From Candidatus Cloacimonadota bacterium (GTDB lineage: Bacteria > Cloacimonadota > Cloacimonadia > Cloacimonadales > TCS61), in NCBI GenBank assembly GCA_021735645.1, contig JAIPGP010000036.1:1-34508 (forward strand): DNA of 34,508 nucleotides. Direction: 5' to 3'. Made by a program: the position numbers and the translations under genes. Under the pieces are notes generated by a model. That model saw only the letters and a list, made by a program, of their open reading frames with translations, was not told the origin of the DNA and searched no databases. Shown here piece by piece: positions 1-7,805 of the stretch. Position 1 is the stretch's first letter, and each line of letters begins with the position of its first letter.

Positions 1-140
1 TCTAGTAGTCTTGTTTTCATGCAGTCTTGTAGTCACCTTTTCATTTCTTCGTTTCTTCGACCTTCTATTTGTCTATTCTTCTTTCTCTCAATCAATCTAA
101 CCCAGAGCAGGATGCACTGGATACGCACCCCCACAGCTCT

Positions 141-254
141 CAGTCTCTCAGTCTCTCAGTCTATCCCTCTATTCAGTCATTCAGTCTTGTAGTCTTGTAG
201 TCTTGTAGTCTCGAAGTCATGTAGTCTTGAAGTCATGTAGTCTTGAAGTCACCG
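141..254. repeat. 8-bp tandem repeat tract (AGTC core)
   Basis: From 183 to 254 there are nine consecutive 8-bp units built on AGTC. The first three are exact AGTCTTGT copies and the others are variants such as AGTCTTGA and AGTCATGT. A related block, CAGTCTCT twice and then CAGTCTAT, lies at 141-164. The last unit overlaps the TGA stop of the ABC permease gene (249-251, minus strand). Bases 1-140 are pyrimidine-rich with scattered AGTC units, and I see no gene there. Confidence 0.85.
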
Positions 255-1322
255 TTTCTGGTAGTTTAGTACGGCAATAATCTGCATTATAACTGCCATA
301 ACAACAAGGGTGAAGAATTCTTTTTGCAGAGTGATGAAGGTGGAGCCTTTGAGCATGATGGAGCGCATCACCTGCACGAAATAGGAGAGCGGAACAAACT
401 TGGTGAGTATTTTTGCCCAGTCCGGCATGGATTCGATAGGGGCAAAGAGTCCGCTCAGGAAGAGGAATATCATCATCACAAAAAATGCCAGAAAGATTGC
501 CTGCTGCTGATTAGCGGCAATGGTGGAGATAAATAAACCAATACCACACATCACAATAAGATAAAAGAAGAGATAAAGATAGAGCAGAAGTACATTTCCC
601 AGCAGGGGAACATGAAAGATAGCCAGAGCAATGATTAAGCCCATAGTGAATTCCAAAATGCCGATTATGATCATAGGGATCAGTTTGCCCAGGATGTATT
701 CCTGTTTGCGGATAGGCGTCACATTTATCTGTTCCAGGGTGCCTATCTCTTTTTCACGTACAATATTCAGCGCAGTGAGGATAATGCCGATCACAGTTAC
801 CAGCATTACCAGGATACCGGGAACCATAAAGTTTTTATAATTCAGCTCCGGATTATAGAGAAACCTGCTGCGTAACAGGTCATTACTAATTCCATTCCAC
901 TTACTTATCACGCTGGAGATATAGGAAGAGGCAACTTCTGCAGTGGCTCCATCAATAGCATTAAGCCTTATTTGCAGGTCAACAGGCTGCTGATTAATGA
1001 GATTCTTCTCAAAATCGCGTGGTATTGCCAGAACAGCTTCGATCTTATTTCTTGCCAGAAGCTGATCATTGCCTTCTGTATCAAGTGAGAAGGCTGCTAT
1101 CCGGAACCAGTGATTACAGGCAAAATCTGCAATCAATTCCTTTGAATAAGAGGAGTGATCATAATCTTCAATCGCCAGCCGAAGCTGCTTGATCTCATAA
1201 TCAGCGGCATTTGATAATATAAGAAGCTGGATAACAGGCATAGCCAGTATGATCATCAGCATAGGTTTGCTGCGGAATATCTGACGAAACTCTTTACGGA
1301 TAATTATCAGGATTGTGCGCAT
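249..1322 (-). CDS. ABC-2 type transporter permease (YbhR/YbhS-like)
   Basis: Integral-membrane subunit of an ABC-2 exporter, last gene of the operon that begins with the TetR regulator. The 357-residue protein has one N-terminal membrane segment, a periplasmic region of about 140 residues, then about five C-terminal membrane segments. The family motif REKEIGTLEQINVTPI sits before the second membrane segment, and SGLFAPIESMPDW lies near the end. It starts 9 bp after the preceding permease gene stops, behind an AAGGAAT ribosome site. The paired permease, two ATPases, HlyD and TolC suggest a tripartite exporter. The related E. coli YbhFSR system exports drugs and cations, but the substrate here is unknown. 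Confidence 0.9.
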   Translation of the reverse strand: MRTILIIIRKEFRQIFRSKPMLMIILAMPVIQLLILSNAADYEIKQLRLAIEDYDHSSYSKELIADFACNHWFRIAAFSLDTEGNDQLLARNKIEAVLAIPRDFEKNLINQQPVDLQIRLNAIDGATAEVASSYISSVISKWNGISNDLLRSRFLYNPELNYKNFMVPGILVMLVTVIGIILTALNIVREKEIGTLEQINVTPIRKQEYILGKLIPMIIIGILEFTMGLIIALAIFHVPLLGNVLLLYLYLFFYLIVMCGIGLFISTIAANQQQAIFLAFFVMMIFLFLSGLFAPIESMPDWAKILTKFVPLSYFVQVMRSIMLKGSTFITLQKEFFTLVVMAVIMQIIAVLNYQKR

Positions 1323-1331
1323 TATTATTCC

Positions 1332-2426
1332 TTAATCATAGCGTAATTTAAAGCGTTTTGTGGCAATCACCAGCAATATTAATGTAATCAGCAGTATAAT
1401 GCCTGCCGGCTGCAGGTAATAGGATACCGGACTGTCTTTCAGCATAATATGGCTGAGAATCTCCACAAACCAGCGAGCGGGGAAGATGCCGGAAAATCTC
1501 TGCAGCCAGCCCGGCATATTGCGGATAGGGTAGATAAGACCGCTCAGTAGAGTAGTAGGCAGCATAAGCCCCGCCAGTGAGATCATCATGGCAATCTGCT
1601 GGGTTTGTACGATAGTGGAGATGAGCAGACCAAAGCTGAGGGCGGAGATCACATATAAGATAGAAAAGAAGAAGAATAGCAGGAGCGATCCGCGGATTGG
1701 CACACCAAACACAAAATAGGATAGCGCGGTGATCATCAAAATATTCACAATAGATATTGCCATATATGGTATCATCTTGCCAATCACGATATGCCAGGGT
1801 TTCAGTGGTGAGATCAGCAGCACATTCATACTTCCGGTCTCCTTTTCACGAGCCAGGGAAACAGAGGTCATCATGGCACAGATGAGCATAAGCACTACAG
1901 CCATCAAGCCCGGAACGCTTTTAAATACGCTTTTAAGCTCCTGATTATAATACATCAGTGGTATAATTGACAGATAGCTCTGAGCAGGTTGTGCCCGTGG
2001 TAAGCTGGAAGCCATGATATTATTTACATATACCTCAATAGTCCGGGCAATATTAGGATCAGAAGCATCTAAAAGTAACTGGATAATGCCGGATTCTCCG
2101 GCTCGCATTTTCCGCTCTGCATCGGGTTTAATTTCCAAAACGGCTTTAATGCTGTTACTTTGCAGGGCATTTTCCACTTCCGGGGCGGAATGCAGCATTC
2201 TCACCTGAAAATATTCCGAGTTATGGAATTTCAAGATCAGATTTTTGCTCCAGAGCGAGTTATCGAGGTCTTTGATACCCAGGCTCACGTTATTGATCTC
2301 GCTGGTGAGCACGAAGCCAAAGAGCAGAACTTCTATAATAGGCAGCAGAATAATGATCATCAGTGTTTTCTTATCCCGCCAGATATGCAGGAACTCTTTC
2401 CAGACAAATATTTTAAAGTGCTTCAT
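1332..2426 (-). CDS. ABC-2 type transporter permease (YbhS-like)
   Basis: The second permease of the exporter, 364 residues, with the same plan as its neighbour: a first membrane segment near residues 20-42, a large extracytoplasmic domain, and a C-terminal bundle of hydrophobic segments. The ABC-2 motif AREKETGSMNVLLISPL precedes the bundle and LLSGLIYPIRNMPGW lies near the end. Its ATG overlaps the stop of the upstream ATPase gene by 4 bp, so the two are probably translationally coupled. Two different permeases fit a heterodimeric pore. Assignment to the family is secure; which one corresponds to YbhS and which to YbhR is inferred from gene order. Confidence 0.9.
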   Translation of the reverse strand: MKHFKIFVWKEFLHIWRDKKTLMIIILLPIIEVLLFGFVLTSEINNVSLGIKDLDNSLWSKNLILKFHNSEYFQVRMLHSAPEVENALQSNSIKAVLEIKPDAERKMRAGESGIIQLLLDASDPNIARTIEVYVNNIMASSLPRAQPAQSYLSIIPLMYYNQELKSVFKSVPGLMAVVLMLICAMMTSVSLAREKETGSMNVLLISPLKPWHIVIGKMIPYMAISIVNILMITALSYFVFGVPIRGSLLLFFFFSILYVISALSFGLLISTIVQTQQIAMMISLAGLMLPTTLLSGLIYPIRNMPGWLQRFSGIFPARWFVEILSHIMLKDSPVSYYLQPAGIILLITLILLVIATKRFKLRYD

Positions 2427-3145
2427 ACTGCTTTCCTGGCTAATTTCAGGAAAACATCATACATGGTTTTTGAATCAAATTGTGCTTTCAGTCTGGCAGG
2501 CGAATCCAAGCCCATAATGCTGCCGTCCACCATCATGGACACCCGGTCACAATATTCTGCTTCATCCATGTAATGTGTAGTCACAAATACAGTGATCCCG
2601 CGGGCTGAGGCATCGTAGATCATTTCCCAGAACCTGCGTCTGGTGATAGGGTCCACTCCACCGGTAGGCTCATCCAGAAACACCACTCGGGGCTCATGAA
2701 TAATGGCAATAGAAAAAGCCAGCTTCTGTCTGATGCCCAGAGGCAGAGTACCAATCAGTCTTCTTTTCTGCTGCTCTAGCTCCAATTCCTGCAAAAGCTT
2801 TGCTCCGTGAACTTTGATGCGTTTTGGCTTCATCTTATATATCCCGGCATAAAATTCAATATTCTCCCAAACCGTAAGATCAGTAAAAAGTGAGAATTTC
2901 TGACTCATATAGCCAATATTAAGCTTGATCTTTTCGCTCTGGGTATATACGTCAAAGCCGGCAACTGAAGCAGTACCGGAAGTGGGGAGGAGCAAACCGC
3001 ACAGCATCTTCATCGCAGTGGTCTTTCCCGCTCCATTTGCGCCCAGAAAGCCGAATATCTCACCTTCAGATACACTGAATGAAATGGCATCCACGGCTGT
3101 GAAACTGCCAAACTGCCTGGTAAGTTTCTCAGTTTTAATTATCAT
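2423..3145 (-). CDS. ABC transporter ATPase (C-terminal YbhF half-like)
   Basis: Cytoplasmic ATPase, 240 residues. Walker A is GANGAGKTT at residues 35-43, Walker B is VVFLDEPT, the D-loop region reads GGVDP, and the switch histidine is present in TTHYMDEAE. The signature motif is degenerate: LPLGIRQ replaces LSGGQ. E. coli YbhF is a single protein with two ATPase domains, and this gene resembles its second domain. The gene starts at ATG 3145 behind GGGAG and overlaps the next permease gene by 4 bp. It is separated from the other ATPase gene by a 212-bp gap holding a palindromic repeat pair. Confidence 0.92.
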   Translation of the reverse strand: MIIKTEKLTRQFGSFTAVDAISFSVSEGEIFGFLGANGAGKTTAMKMLCGLLLPTSGTASVAGFDVYTQSEKIKLNIGYMSQKFSLFTDLTVWENIEFYAGIYKMKPKRIKVHGAKLLQELELEQQKRRLIGTLPLGIRQKLAFSIAIIHEPRVVFLDEPTGGVDPITRRRFWEMIYDASARGITVFVTTHYMDEAEYCDRVSMMVDGSIMGLDSPARLKAQFDSKTMYDVFLKLARKAV

Positions 3146-3181
3146 TGCTACTCCCTGACATTATTAGATAACCAGATGAGA

Positions 3182-3345
3182 TAGACTTGCCCCGCTGATG
3201 GTACTCCATAAGTGGGGCGAGTCTAACGTACAGCAGGTAAAGATTTTTGTCATAGAGTAATCTCAGAATAACAGCGCAGAAACTGGGTATTAATGTTCGT
3301 GTTCTCGCCCCACCCGTGATTACACTGGCGGTGCAAGTCCACTTG
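3182..3345. repeat. Inverted pair of REP-like palindromes inside the exporter operon
   Basis: The 212-bp gap between the two ATPase genes (3146-3357) holds two copies of one palindromic unit in opposite orientation. The plus-strand copy at 3182-3225 folds into a long hairpin, TAGACTTGCCCCGCT pairing with AGTGGGGCGAGTCTA across an ATGG-TACT-CCAT tip. The minus-strand copy at about 3297-3345 keeps GACTTGCACCGCC and GTGGGGCGAGAAC. The same unit forms the interior of the MITE-like copies at 10778, 12413 and 34317. An open reading frame across the gap is an artefact of the repeat. Confidence 0.75.
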
Positions 3346-3357
3346 TCATTGATCAGA

Positions 3358-4275
3358 TTATCCATTTTCCCTCTGCATATAATACAAAAAGCAGTCTTCA
3401 ATATCCGGCTGTGGATTGTCCACAAAGCTAATGTTTTGTTGATTTTGCTTAATTTTAGAGATCAGTTCCGGCTTGTCAGCCGGTTCACAGGTGATATGAA
3501 TAGTTTCACCAAAGGAGAAAACGCTTTCTGCCAGCGGTATTTCTTTCAGTGAATTGATCAGCAGATTCTTATTTCCTGAGGTTTTCAGGATAATAAGTGC
3601 CTTGGGAAATGAGCTGATGATATTTGCCGGAGTGTCTATCTGCAGGATTTTACCCGACTGGATAAGAGCTACGCGGTCACATTGGAGAGCTTCATCCATA
3701 TAGGGTGTGGAAACCAGGGTCGTGATGCCCTGGTGCGAAACTGCTTTCAGATTTTGCCAGAATTCCTGACGGGATACAGGGTCTACTCCGGTAGTAGGCT
3801 CATCCAGAAAGAGTGCCTGTGGTCTGTGGATCAGAGCACAGCATAATGCCAGCTTCTGTTTCATTCCACCCGAAAGATCAGTTGCCCGACGCTTTTTAAA
3901 GGGTTCCAGTAAAATATAAATATCACGGATAAGCTCAAAATTAGATTCCAGAGTGGAATCAAACACCTGGGCAAAGAATTTCAGGTTCTCCTCTACCGTG
4001 AGATCACCATATAAAGAAAAACTGCCCGGCATATAGCCGATTATCCGCCTGATAGCCAGAAAATCCTGCTCCAGATCATAGCCGCAAACTTCTGCCGTAC
4101 CCGTATCCGTTTTCAGCAATGTAGTCAGTATCTTAAATAAAGTGGTCTTTCCCGCTCCGTCAGCACCAATAAAGCCGAAAATCTCACTCGGCTGCACAGC
4201 GAAATCTATCTTATGCAAAGCAGCCTGCTCAGCATAGCTTTTGCTGATGCCCCTGGCGGTTATACTATTTATCAT
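3358..4275 (-). CDS. ABC transporter ATPase (N-terminal YbhF half-like)
   Basis: Second ATPase of the exporter, 305 residues from the ATG at 4275. A longer frame from 4311 would extend back inside the HlyD gene, and the conserved domain begins right after MINSITARGISKSY. Walker A is GADGAGKTT, the signature DLSGGMKQK is canonical and Walker B is ALFLDEPT. The switch histidine is replaced by proline (STPYMDEA). This is complementary to the other ATPase, which has the histidine but lacks a good signature, as expected for a heterodimer with one consensus and one degenerate ATP site. Its start overlaps the HlyD stop by 11 bp. Confidence 0.9.
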   Translation of the reverse strand: MINSITARGISKSYAEQAALHKIDFAVQPSEIFGFIGADGAGKTTLFKILTTLLKTDTGTAEVCGYDLEQDFLAIRRIIGYMPGSFSLYGDLTVEENLKFFAQVFDSTLESNFELIRDIYILLEPFKKRRATDLSGGMKQKLALCCALIHRPQALFLDEPTTGVDPVSRQEFWQNLKAVSHQGITTLVSTPYMDEALQCDRVALIQSGKILQIDTPANIISSFPKALIILKTSGNKNLLINSLKEIPLAESVFSFGETIHITCEPADKPELISKIKQNQQNISFVDNPQPDIEDCFLYYMQRENG

Positions 4276-5161
4276 CAATAATATCCAGATACATTTCCAC
4301 GGGCATGCCAATCTTTAGTTCACCCTCATTTAGGCACTGCAATTCTACTTCATATACCAGTTTCACGCGCTGCTCCTTAGTCTGAATGATCTTAGGAGTA
4401 AATTCTGCCTGCTGTGAGATATTAGTGATATGGCTGACAAAATAGGTACTCACCCCTCCGGGTGAATCTATTCCCAGAATTACTTCCTTACCCAGAGTTA
4501 GTTCCGGTAATTGTGTTTCAGACACATAAACTTTGGCAGTCATTATCGAAAGGTCTGCCACCTTGCAATATGATTTTCCCGCCAGAGCAATTTCTCCGGC
4601 ATGAACGTATTTTTCCAGTAGTGTACCAGTTAAGGGACTGCGGAGAAAGTGTTTCTGTTTCCTGGCTATTAGCTGCTCCAGCTTGATCTCTGCCAGAGCT
4701 GTTGCCTGAATACTGGTCAATCTTGCCTGCTCGGCGTTCTGGATTCTTAGAGTCAGCACTTTGCGGTTCGCTGTCAGATCCTCCAGGTTTTTAGCAGGAG
4801 CGGCTTCAGCCTGCGTGAGCGTTCTAAAACGCTCAATCTCGATATTCAGGTTCTCCAGTTCCTGGTTAAGAACAGAATTCTCAATCTCCCGGCTGGTAGT
4901 AGCCATATTCTTTAATTTAATTGTTGCCTGCATTTCCAGTATCTGGAGCTGAATATCTGTAGTATCCAGAATAGCTATCACTTCACCCGCTGTCACCTTC
5001 TCTCCTTCGATTTTCGGGTAATCAATTATTTTGCCTGTTACTTCACTGGCAGGATATACTTCGCTGGCAGTGAAAGTTCCATAAGCCGCTGCTCTTTCAT
5101 TTCTGGTGCAGCCAGTAAAAAGCAGTGCTGCTGCTGCCACTATCAATAATAGCTGTTTCAT
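4265..5161 (-). CDS. HlyD-family membrane-fusion lipoprotein (YbhG-like)
   Basis: Periplasmic adaptor of the exporter, 298 residues. The N-terminus is a lipoprotein signal with lipobox LFTGC (Cys18), so it is probably anchored in a membrane by lipid. A biotinyl-lipoyl-like half-motif, GKIIDYPKIEGEKVTAGEVIAILD, is split by a coiled-coil hairpin (about residues 75-165) from its second half around LRSPLTGTLLEKYVHAGE. A beta-barrel domain follows. It starts inside the stop of the TolC-like gene (ATGA overlap) behind GGAG. The position between outer-membrane factor and ATPase genes supports a link between pump and outer-membrane channel. Confidence 0.9.
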   Translation of the reverse strand: MKQLLLIVAAAALLFTGCTRNERAAAYGTFTASEVYPASEVTGKIIDYPKIEGEKVTAGEVIAILDTTDIQLQILEMQATIKLKNMATTSREIENSVLNQELENLNIEIERFRTLTQAEAAPAKNLEDLTANRKVLTLRIQNAEQARLTSIQATALAEIKLEQLIARKQKHFLRSPLTGTLLEKYVHAGEIALAGKSYCKVADLSIMTAKVYVSETQLPELTLGKEVILGIDSPGGVSTYFVSHITNISQQAEFTPKIIQTKEQRVKLVYEVELQCLNEGELKIGMPVEMYLDIIDDK

Positions 5162-6417
5162 AATTCTCCTCCCATGATAAATAATCTCAATATCCTCTGA
5201 AATGAAACTTCCAGTTCGGAAGCTGATTGCTCTAATTCAATTTCCTTTTGTTTATTGAATTGCTGCAGATAATCTTCTGCTGATATGATGCCTTTTTCCA
5301 GTTTATAAGCAGAGCTGGATGTCACTTCACTTAGCAGTGCCTGGCGTTCGCTTAAGATTTTCAGATTCTCCGTCAGCCTTTCTATCTGATTATCTTTTTC
5401 GATCATTGCCAGCTCGATTGATTCTGCTTGAATCGTGCGGTTATTCTCAATAGCATTTGCCATTTTCTGATGCAGCTTTCGAGTTTGCAGGTTACTGTGC
5501 CAGTCCCAAAGCTGCCAGTTAAAATATACTCCCACCCGATAATAGGTATGAGCATCTTCAGAAAAGATGTCATAACCGGGATTACCCCAGGCATAAGCAG
5601 CAGTTGCTGTTAATTGCGGTAACATTCCAGAACCTGACAGTCTGGTTTGGGTAAGCTCTATTTCCCTTTTCCGGTCCATGATCTCCAGTTCAGGACGCGT
5701 TATCTCTTCTGGCATAAAAAGCTCAGATTTATAATCCTCAAGGCTGTCTGCCGCTGTGAACTGTATGGCAGTTATGGAACTGAGTTTCTGCTGGCATTCC
5801 TGATAGAGATATTTCACTTTAAAGGTTTCTGATGCCAGCTGCCAGAGCTGGTCCTGGATCAGCAGGCTGCTGGTTTTATCCAGAATACCGGCTTTAATTC
5901 CGGCTTCCACCTTTCTAAGTTCTGCTGCCAGATTCGCTTTGTGCAATGATAATATCTTTTGATGACTCTGTGCCAGAAGCATTTGATAATATAAATTGCT
6001 AACCAGTATTTTTCGCTGCAATATTCCTGCTCTCACTTCCAGGATATTACTTGCGGAGCGAAGCTCGGAAAGCCGGCGGTTTCGTGATATCATTCCTCCA
6101 TCAAAAAGCATCTGCTGCAGGTTCAAGGATACTTCATAACTCGATTTATCCTGCTCAGGAATACTGATATCAAATGGTATTTCGCCCAGATCAAGTCCTG
6201 TGCTCTCGCTTTTGCCTGCATAACTGGCAGAAAGGTTCAGTTGCGGATACCATTTACTGGTTAATAATTGCGTGTTCAGGCTCTTTATTTGCTCGTAAAT
6301 TTCCTCATTTGGTCTTGCAGCATATTGTTTCTCTGCTGCTGAGATACATTCTGGAAGTGTAATGCCCGATAAAAGTACCGGCAGTAATATTAAGGAGAGC
6401 AGATATATTCTTTTCAT
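5158..6417 (-). CDS. TolC-family outer-membrane efflux protein
   Basis: Outer-membrane channel of the exporter, about 419 residues with a signal peptide (MKRIYLLSLILLPVLLSG). The body is mostly long amphipathic helices with two related halves, typical of outer-membrane efflux proteins, although sequence similarity to TolC itself is low. I chose the ATG at 6417 over the longer frame from 6444 because GAGGAG lies 6 nt before it and the signal peptide then begins correctly. It starts just after the stop of the tetR-like gene. E. coli cecR-ybhGFSR has no TolC gene, so this locus encodes its own exit duct. Confidence 0.85.
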   Translation of the reverse strand: MKRIYLLSLILLPVLLSGITLPECISAAEKQYAARPNEEIYEQIKSLNTQLLTSKWYPQLNLSASYAGKSESTGLDLGEIPFDISIPEQDKSSYEVSLNLQQMLFDGGMISRNRRLSELRSASNILEVRAGILQRKILVSNLYYQMLLAQSHQKILSLHKANLAAELRKVEAGIKAGILDKTSSLLIQDQLWQLASETFKVKYLYQECQQKLSSITAIQFTAADSLEDYKSELFMPEEITRPELEIMDRKREIELTQTRLSGSGMLPQLTATAAYAWGNPGYDIFSEDAHTYYRVGVYFNWQLWDWHSNLQTRKLHQKMANAIENNRTIQAESIELAMIEKDNQIERLTENLKILSERQALLSEVTSSSAYKLEKGIISAEDYLQQFNKQKEIELEQSASELEVSFQRILRLFIMGGEL

Positions 6418-6418
6418 C

Positions 6419-7060
6419 TTATTGCTCCTCAATAAAAAGGGCATTTTTTATGAACTGCAGAACGCTGTCTTCACGCTCCTGCAGCATCTTTGTGTGAGCA
6501 GCTATATCCATCTCCATCACTTGACATGCTATGCCCTGGCTCAGATGAGGAAACACGCATAAAGAAACAATATTCAAAATTAACTGCTCTGCTCCTATCT
6601 GACGTATACGTCCTGCCCTGTATTCCTTGTCCAGTTCGCCGTCTAATTCAGCAATCCAGTTACGGACATTGCTCTCTTCCAGAAACTGACTGATCATCGC
6701 CGGATTACGGCTTAGTTCCATAAAGATAAATCGAACTACTTTTATATTCTTATTGATTGCCTGATAGTAATAGTGGAAACCATATTCCAGTTTTTCACTA
6801 AAACTGCCCAACCCCGTCATATCAAGTCGCATTTTTTTAAGGGTCCTGCCGGCAGTATTATCCAGAACCATCCTGAAAAGCCGCTCTTTATGCCGAAAAT
6901 AATAATGCAATGCAGATTTTGATATCTTCGCCCGGTCTGCTATTGATTGCATCCTGGTGGCAGTATACCCCTTAAGAGTAAATTCCTCTATTGCCGCAGC
7001 CAGTATCCGCTCCTCTGTCTCCACCTCATCTTTTTTAAGATCATCTTTATCAGTACTCAT
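6419..7060 (-). CDS. TetR/AcrR-family transcriptional regulator (CecR-like)
   Basis: First gene of the exporter operon, about 213 residues. The N-terminal helix-turn-helix spans roughly residues 15-60 (ILAAAIEEFTLKGYTATRM, IADRAKISKSALHYYFRHKE), the standard TetR pattern. The C-terminal half is a ligand domain of the CecR/YbiH kind. I place the start at ATG 7060 because GGAGG at 7066-7070 lies 5 nt away; a GTG two codons upstream overlaps that site. A palindromic operator lies just upstream, so the gene probably represses itself and the pump genes until an unknown ligand is bound. Confidence 0.88.
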   Translation of the reverse strand: MSTDKDDLKKDEVETEERILAAAIEEFTLKGYTATRMQSIADRAKISKSALHYYFRHKERLFRMVLDNTAGRTLKKMRLDMTGLGSFSEKLEYGFHYYYQAINKNIKVVRFIFMELSRNPAMISQFLEESNVRNWIAELDGELDKEYRAGRIRQIGAEQLILNIVSLCVFPHLSQGIACQVMEMDIAAHTKMLQEREDSVLQFIKNALFIEEQ

Positions 7061-7078
7061 AATCACCTCCGATATATC

Positions 7079-7120
7079 TAGACCAATTAGTTAGACCAAT
7101 TAGTCTAACTGCAAAGTCAA
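7079..7120 (-). promoter_or_regulatory. Probable TetR operator and promoter of exporter operon
   Basis: A 13-bp sequence, TAGACCAATTAGT, is repeated exactly head to tail at 7079-7091 and 7092-7104. The second copy forms the near-perfect palindrome TTAGAC-N6-GTCTAA at 7091-7108. On the minus strand TTGACT at 7115-7120 could be the -35 box, which would put transcription start near 7085, inside the operator. No good -10 box is visible at 16-18 nt. The location suits autorepression by the adjacent TetR protein; binding is inferred. Confidence 0.6.
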
Positions 7121-7302
7121 AGAATGGCAAACCCTAAAATATGTCAAAGAATATTTCTGAAGATACGATGATGAGCACTCCCAAAACCAAGTTCAGGACG
7201 ACCATTTTTACCCAAAAAGTTTTATGTCCTAAATATCTTATAATTCCTATAAAGTAAAATCCTTTGATACATTTTCTTCCTTTCGTGTTATCTGAGTACT
7301 TA

Positions 7303-7369
7303 TCTGGAAAATAGCGAGTGGTGCAAAATTAACTTAGCAGCAGAAGTATTAAAATTACAGGGGAATGCC
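7303..7369 (+). repeat. Decayed right end of the MITE-like element
   Basis: Starting from CTGGAAAATAGCGAGTGGTG, the sequence matches the last 65-70 bp of the element at 12413-12675 with many substitutions. It ends in ATTACAGGGGAATGCC where intact copies have ATTTCGGGGGGATGCC. No TTGACA follows at the usual distance, so this copy looks inactive. Bases 7121-7302 show nothing I can assign. Confidence 0.55.
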
Positions 7370-7385
7370 GGTTCTTCTAACAAAT

Positions 7386-7693
7386 CTGGCATCACCCTGT
7401 TTTGAAAATGATAATGTCTCATAAAATGCTAATAATTATAGATTTACATATTAATATTTCTTGAAAAAATTCTTTACCCTGAAAGGGTTCTACTATAATA
7501 GCCATGGGTGAAACCGGTGGGAAAAATAAACACAAAATATCCCCATCCCATCCCGTTTTCGGCAACGCCGAAAACGGGATGGGGTGGGGACTTATATGAT
7601 TTTGAATCCATGGGTTAAAACCCATGGCTATTATTGTAATGCTCTTTCAGGGCACTTTAGCAGTCAGCTAATATTTTAATTTCGGGGGGATGC
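7386..7693 (+). mobile_element. MITE-like element with P2-type hairpin interior (copy A)
   Basis: The left end reads CTGGCATCACCCTGTTTT (7386-7403) and the right end TTTCGGGGGGATGCG (7680-7694), imperfect inverted copies of the family termini. The interior carries nested inverted repeats: CCCTGAAAGGG near 7480 with a degraded partner near 7650, CCATGGGT and ACCCATGG blocks, and a central 23-bp hairpin at about 7540-7588 with arms ending CGTTTTCGGC / GCCGAAAACG. A sister copy is at 23653-23970. There is no transposase, so any mobility would be non-autonomous. Confidence 0.65.
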
Positions 7694-7740
7694 GTATCTT
7701 CTAACAAATTTCTTGACAATAAATTAAACTAAATGACTTA
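7680..7740 (+). promoter_or_regulatory. Composite G-run/TTGACA promoter of the aldehyde oxidoreductase operon
   Basis: TTTCGGGGGGAT at 7680-7691 is followed by TTGACA at 7713-7718, 30 nt after the C of the motif, and by a weak -10, GACTTA at 7735-7740, after a 16-nt spacer. Transcription would start near 7748, giving a leader of about 170 nt that contains the riboswitch. The arrangement and spacing match six other sites in the window. Confidence 0.65.
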
Positions 7741-7805
7741 TTAGTAAGAGTGAAAGTAGTTTGATACATGGAATAAATACAGGAAAGTATTTTAAAGAAT
7801 AAAAA

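Noticed and set aside
3135-3425. A 96-residue open frame on the minus strand between the two ATPase genes
   Set aside because: It runs through the REP-like palindrome pair and overlaps the end of the flanking gene; it has no ribosome site or recognisable protein features.
7680-7691. G-quadruplex formed by the G-run
   Set aside because: Each site has only a single run of five or six G residues; four runs would be needed.
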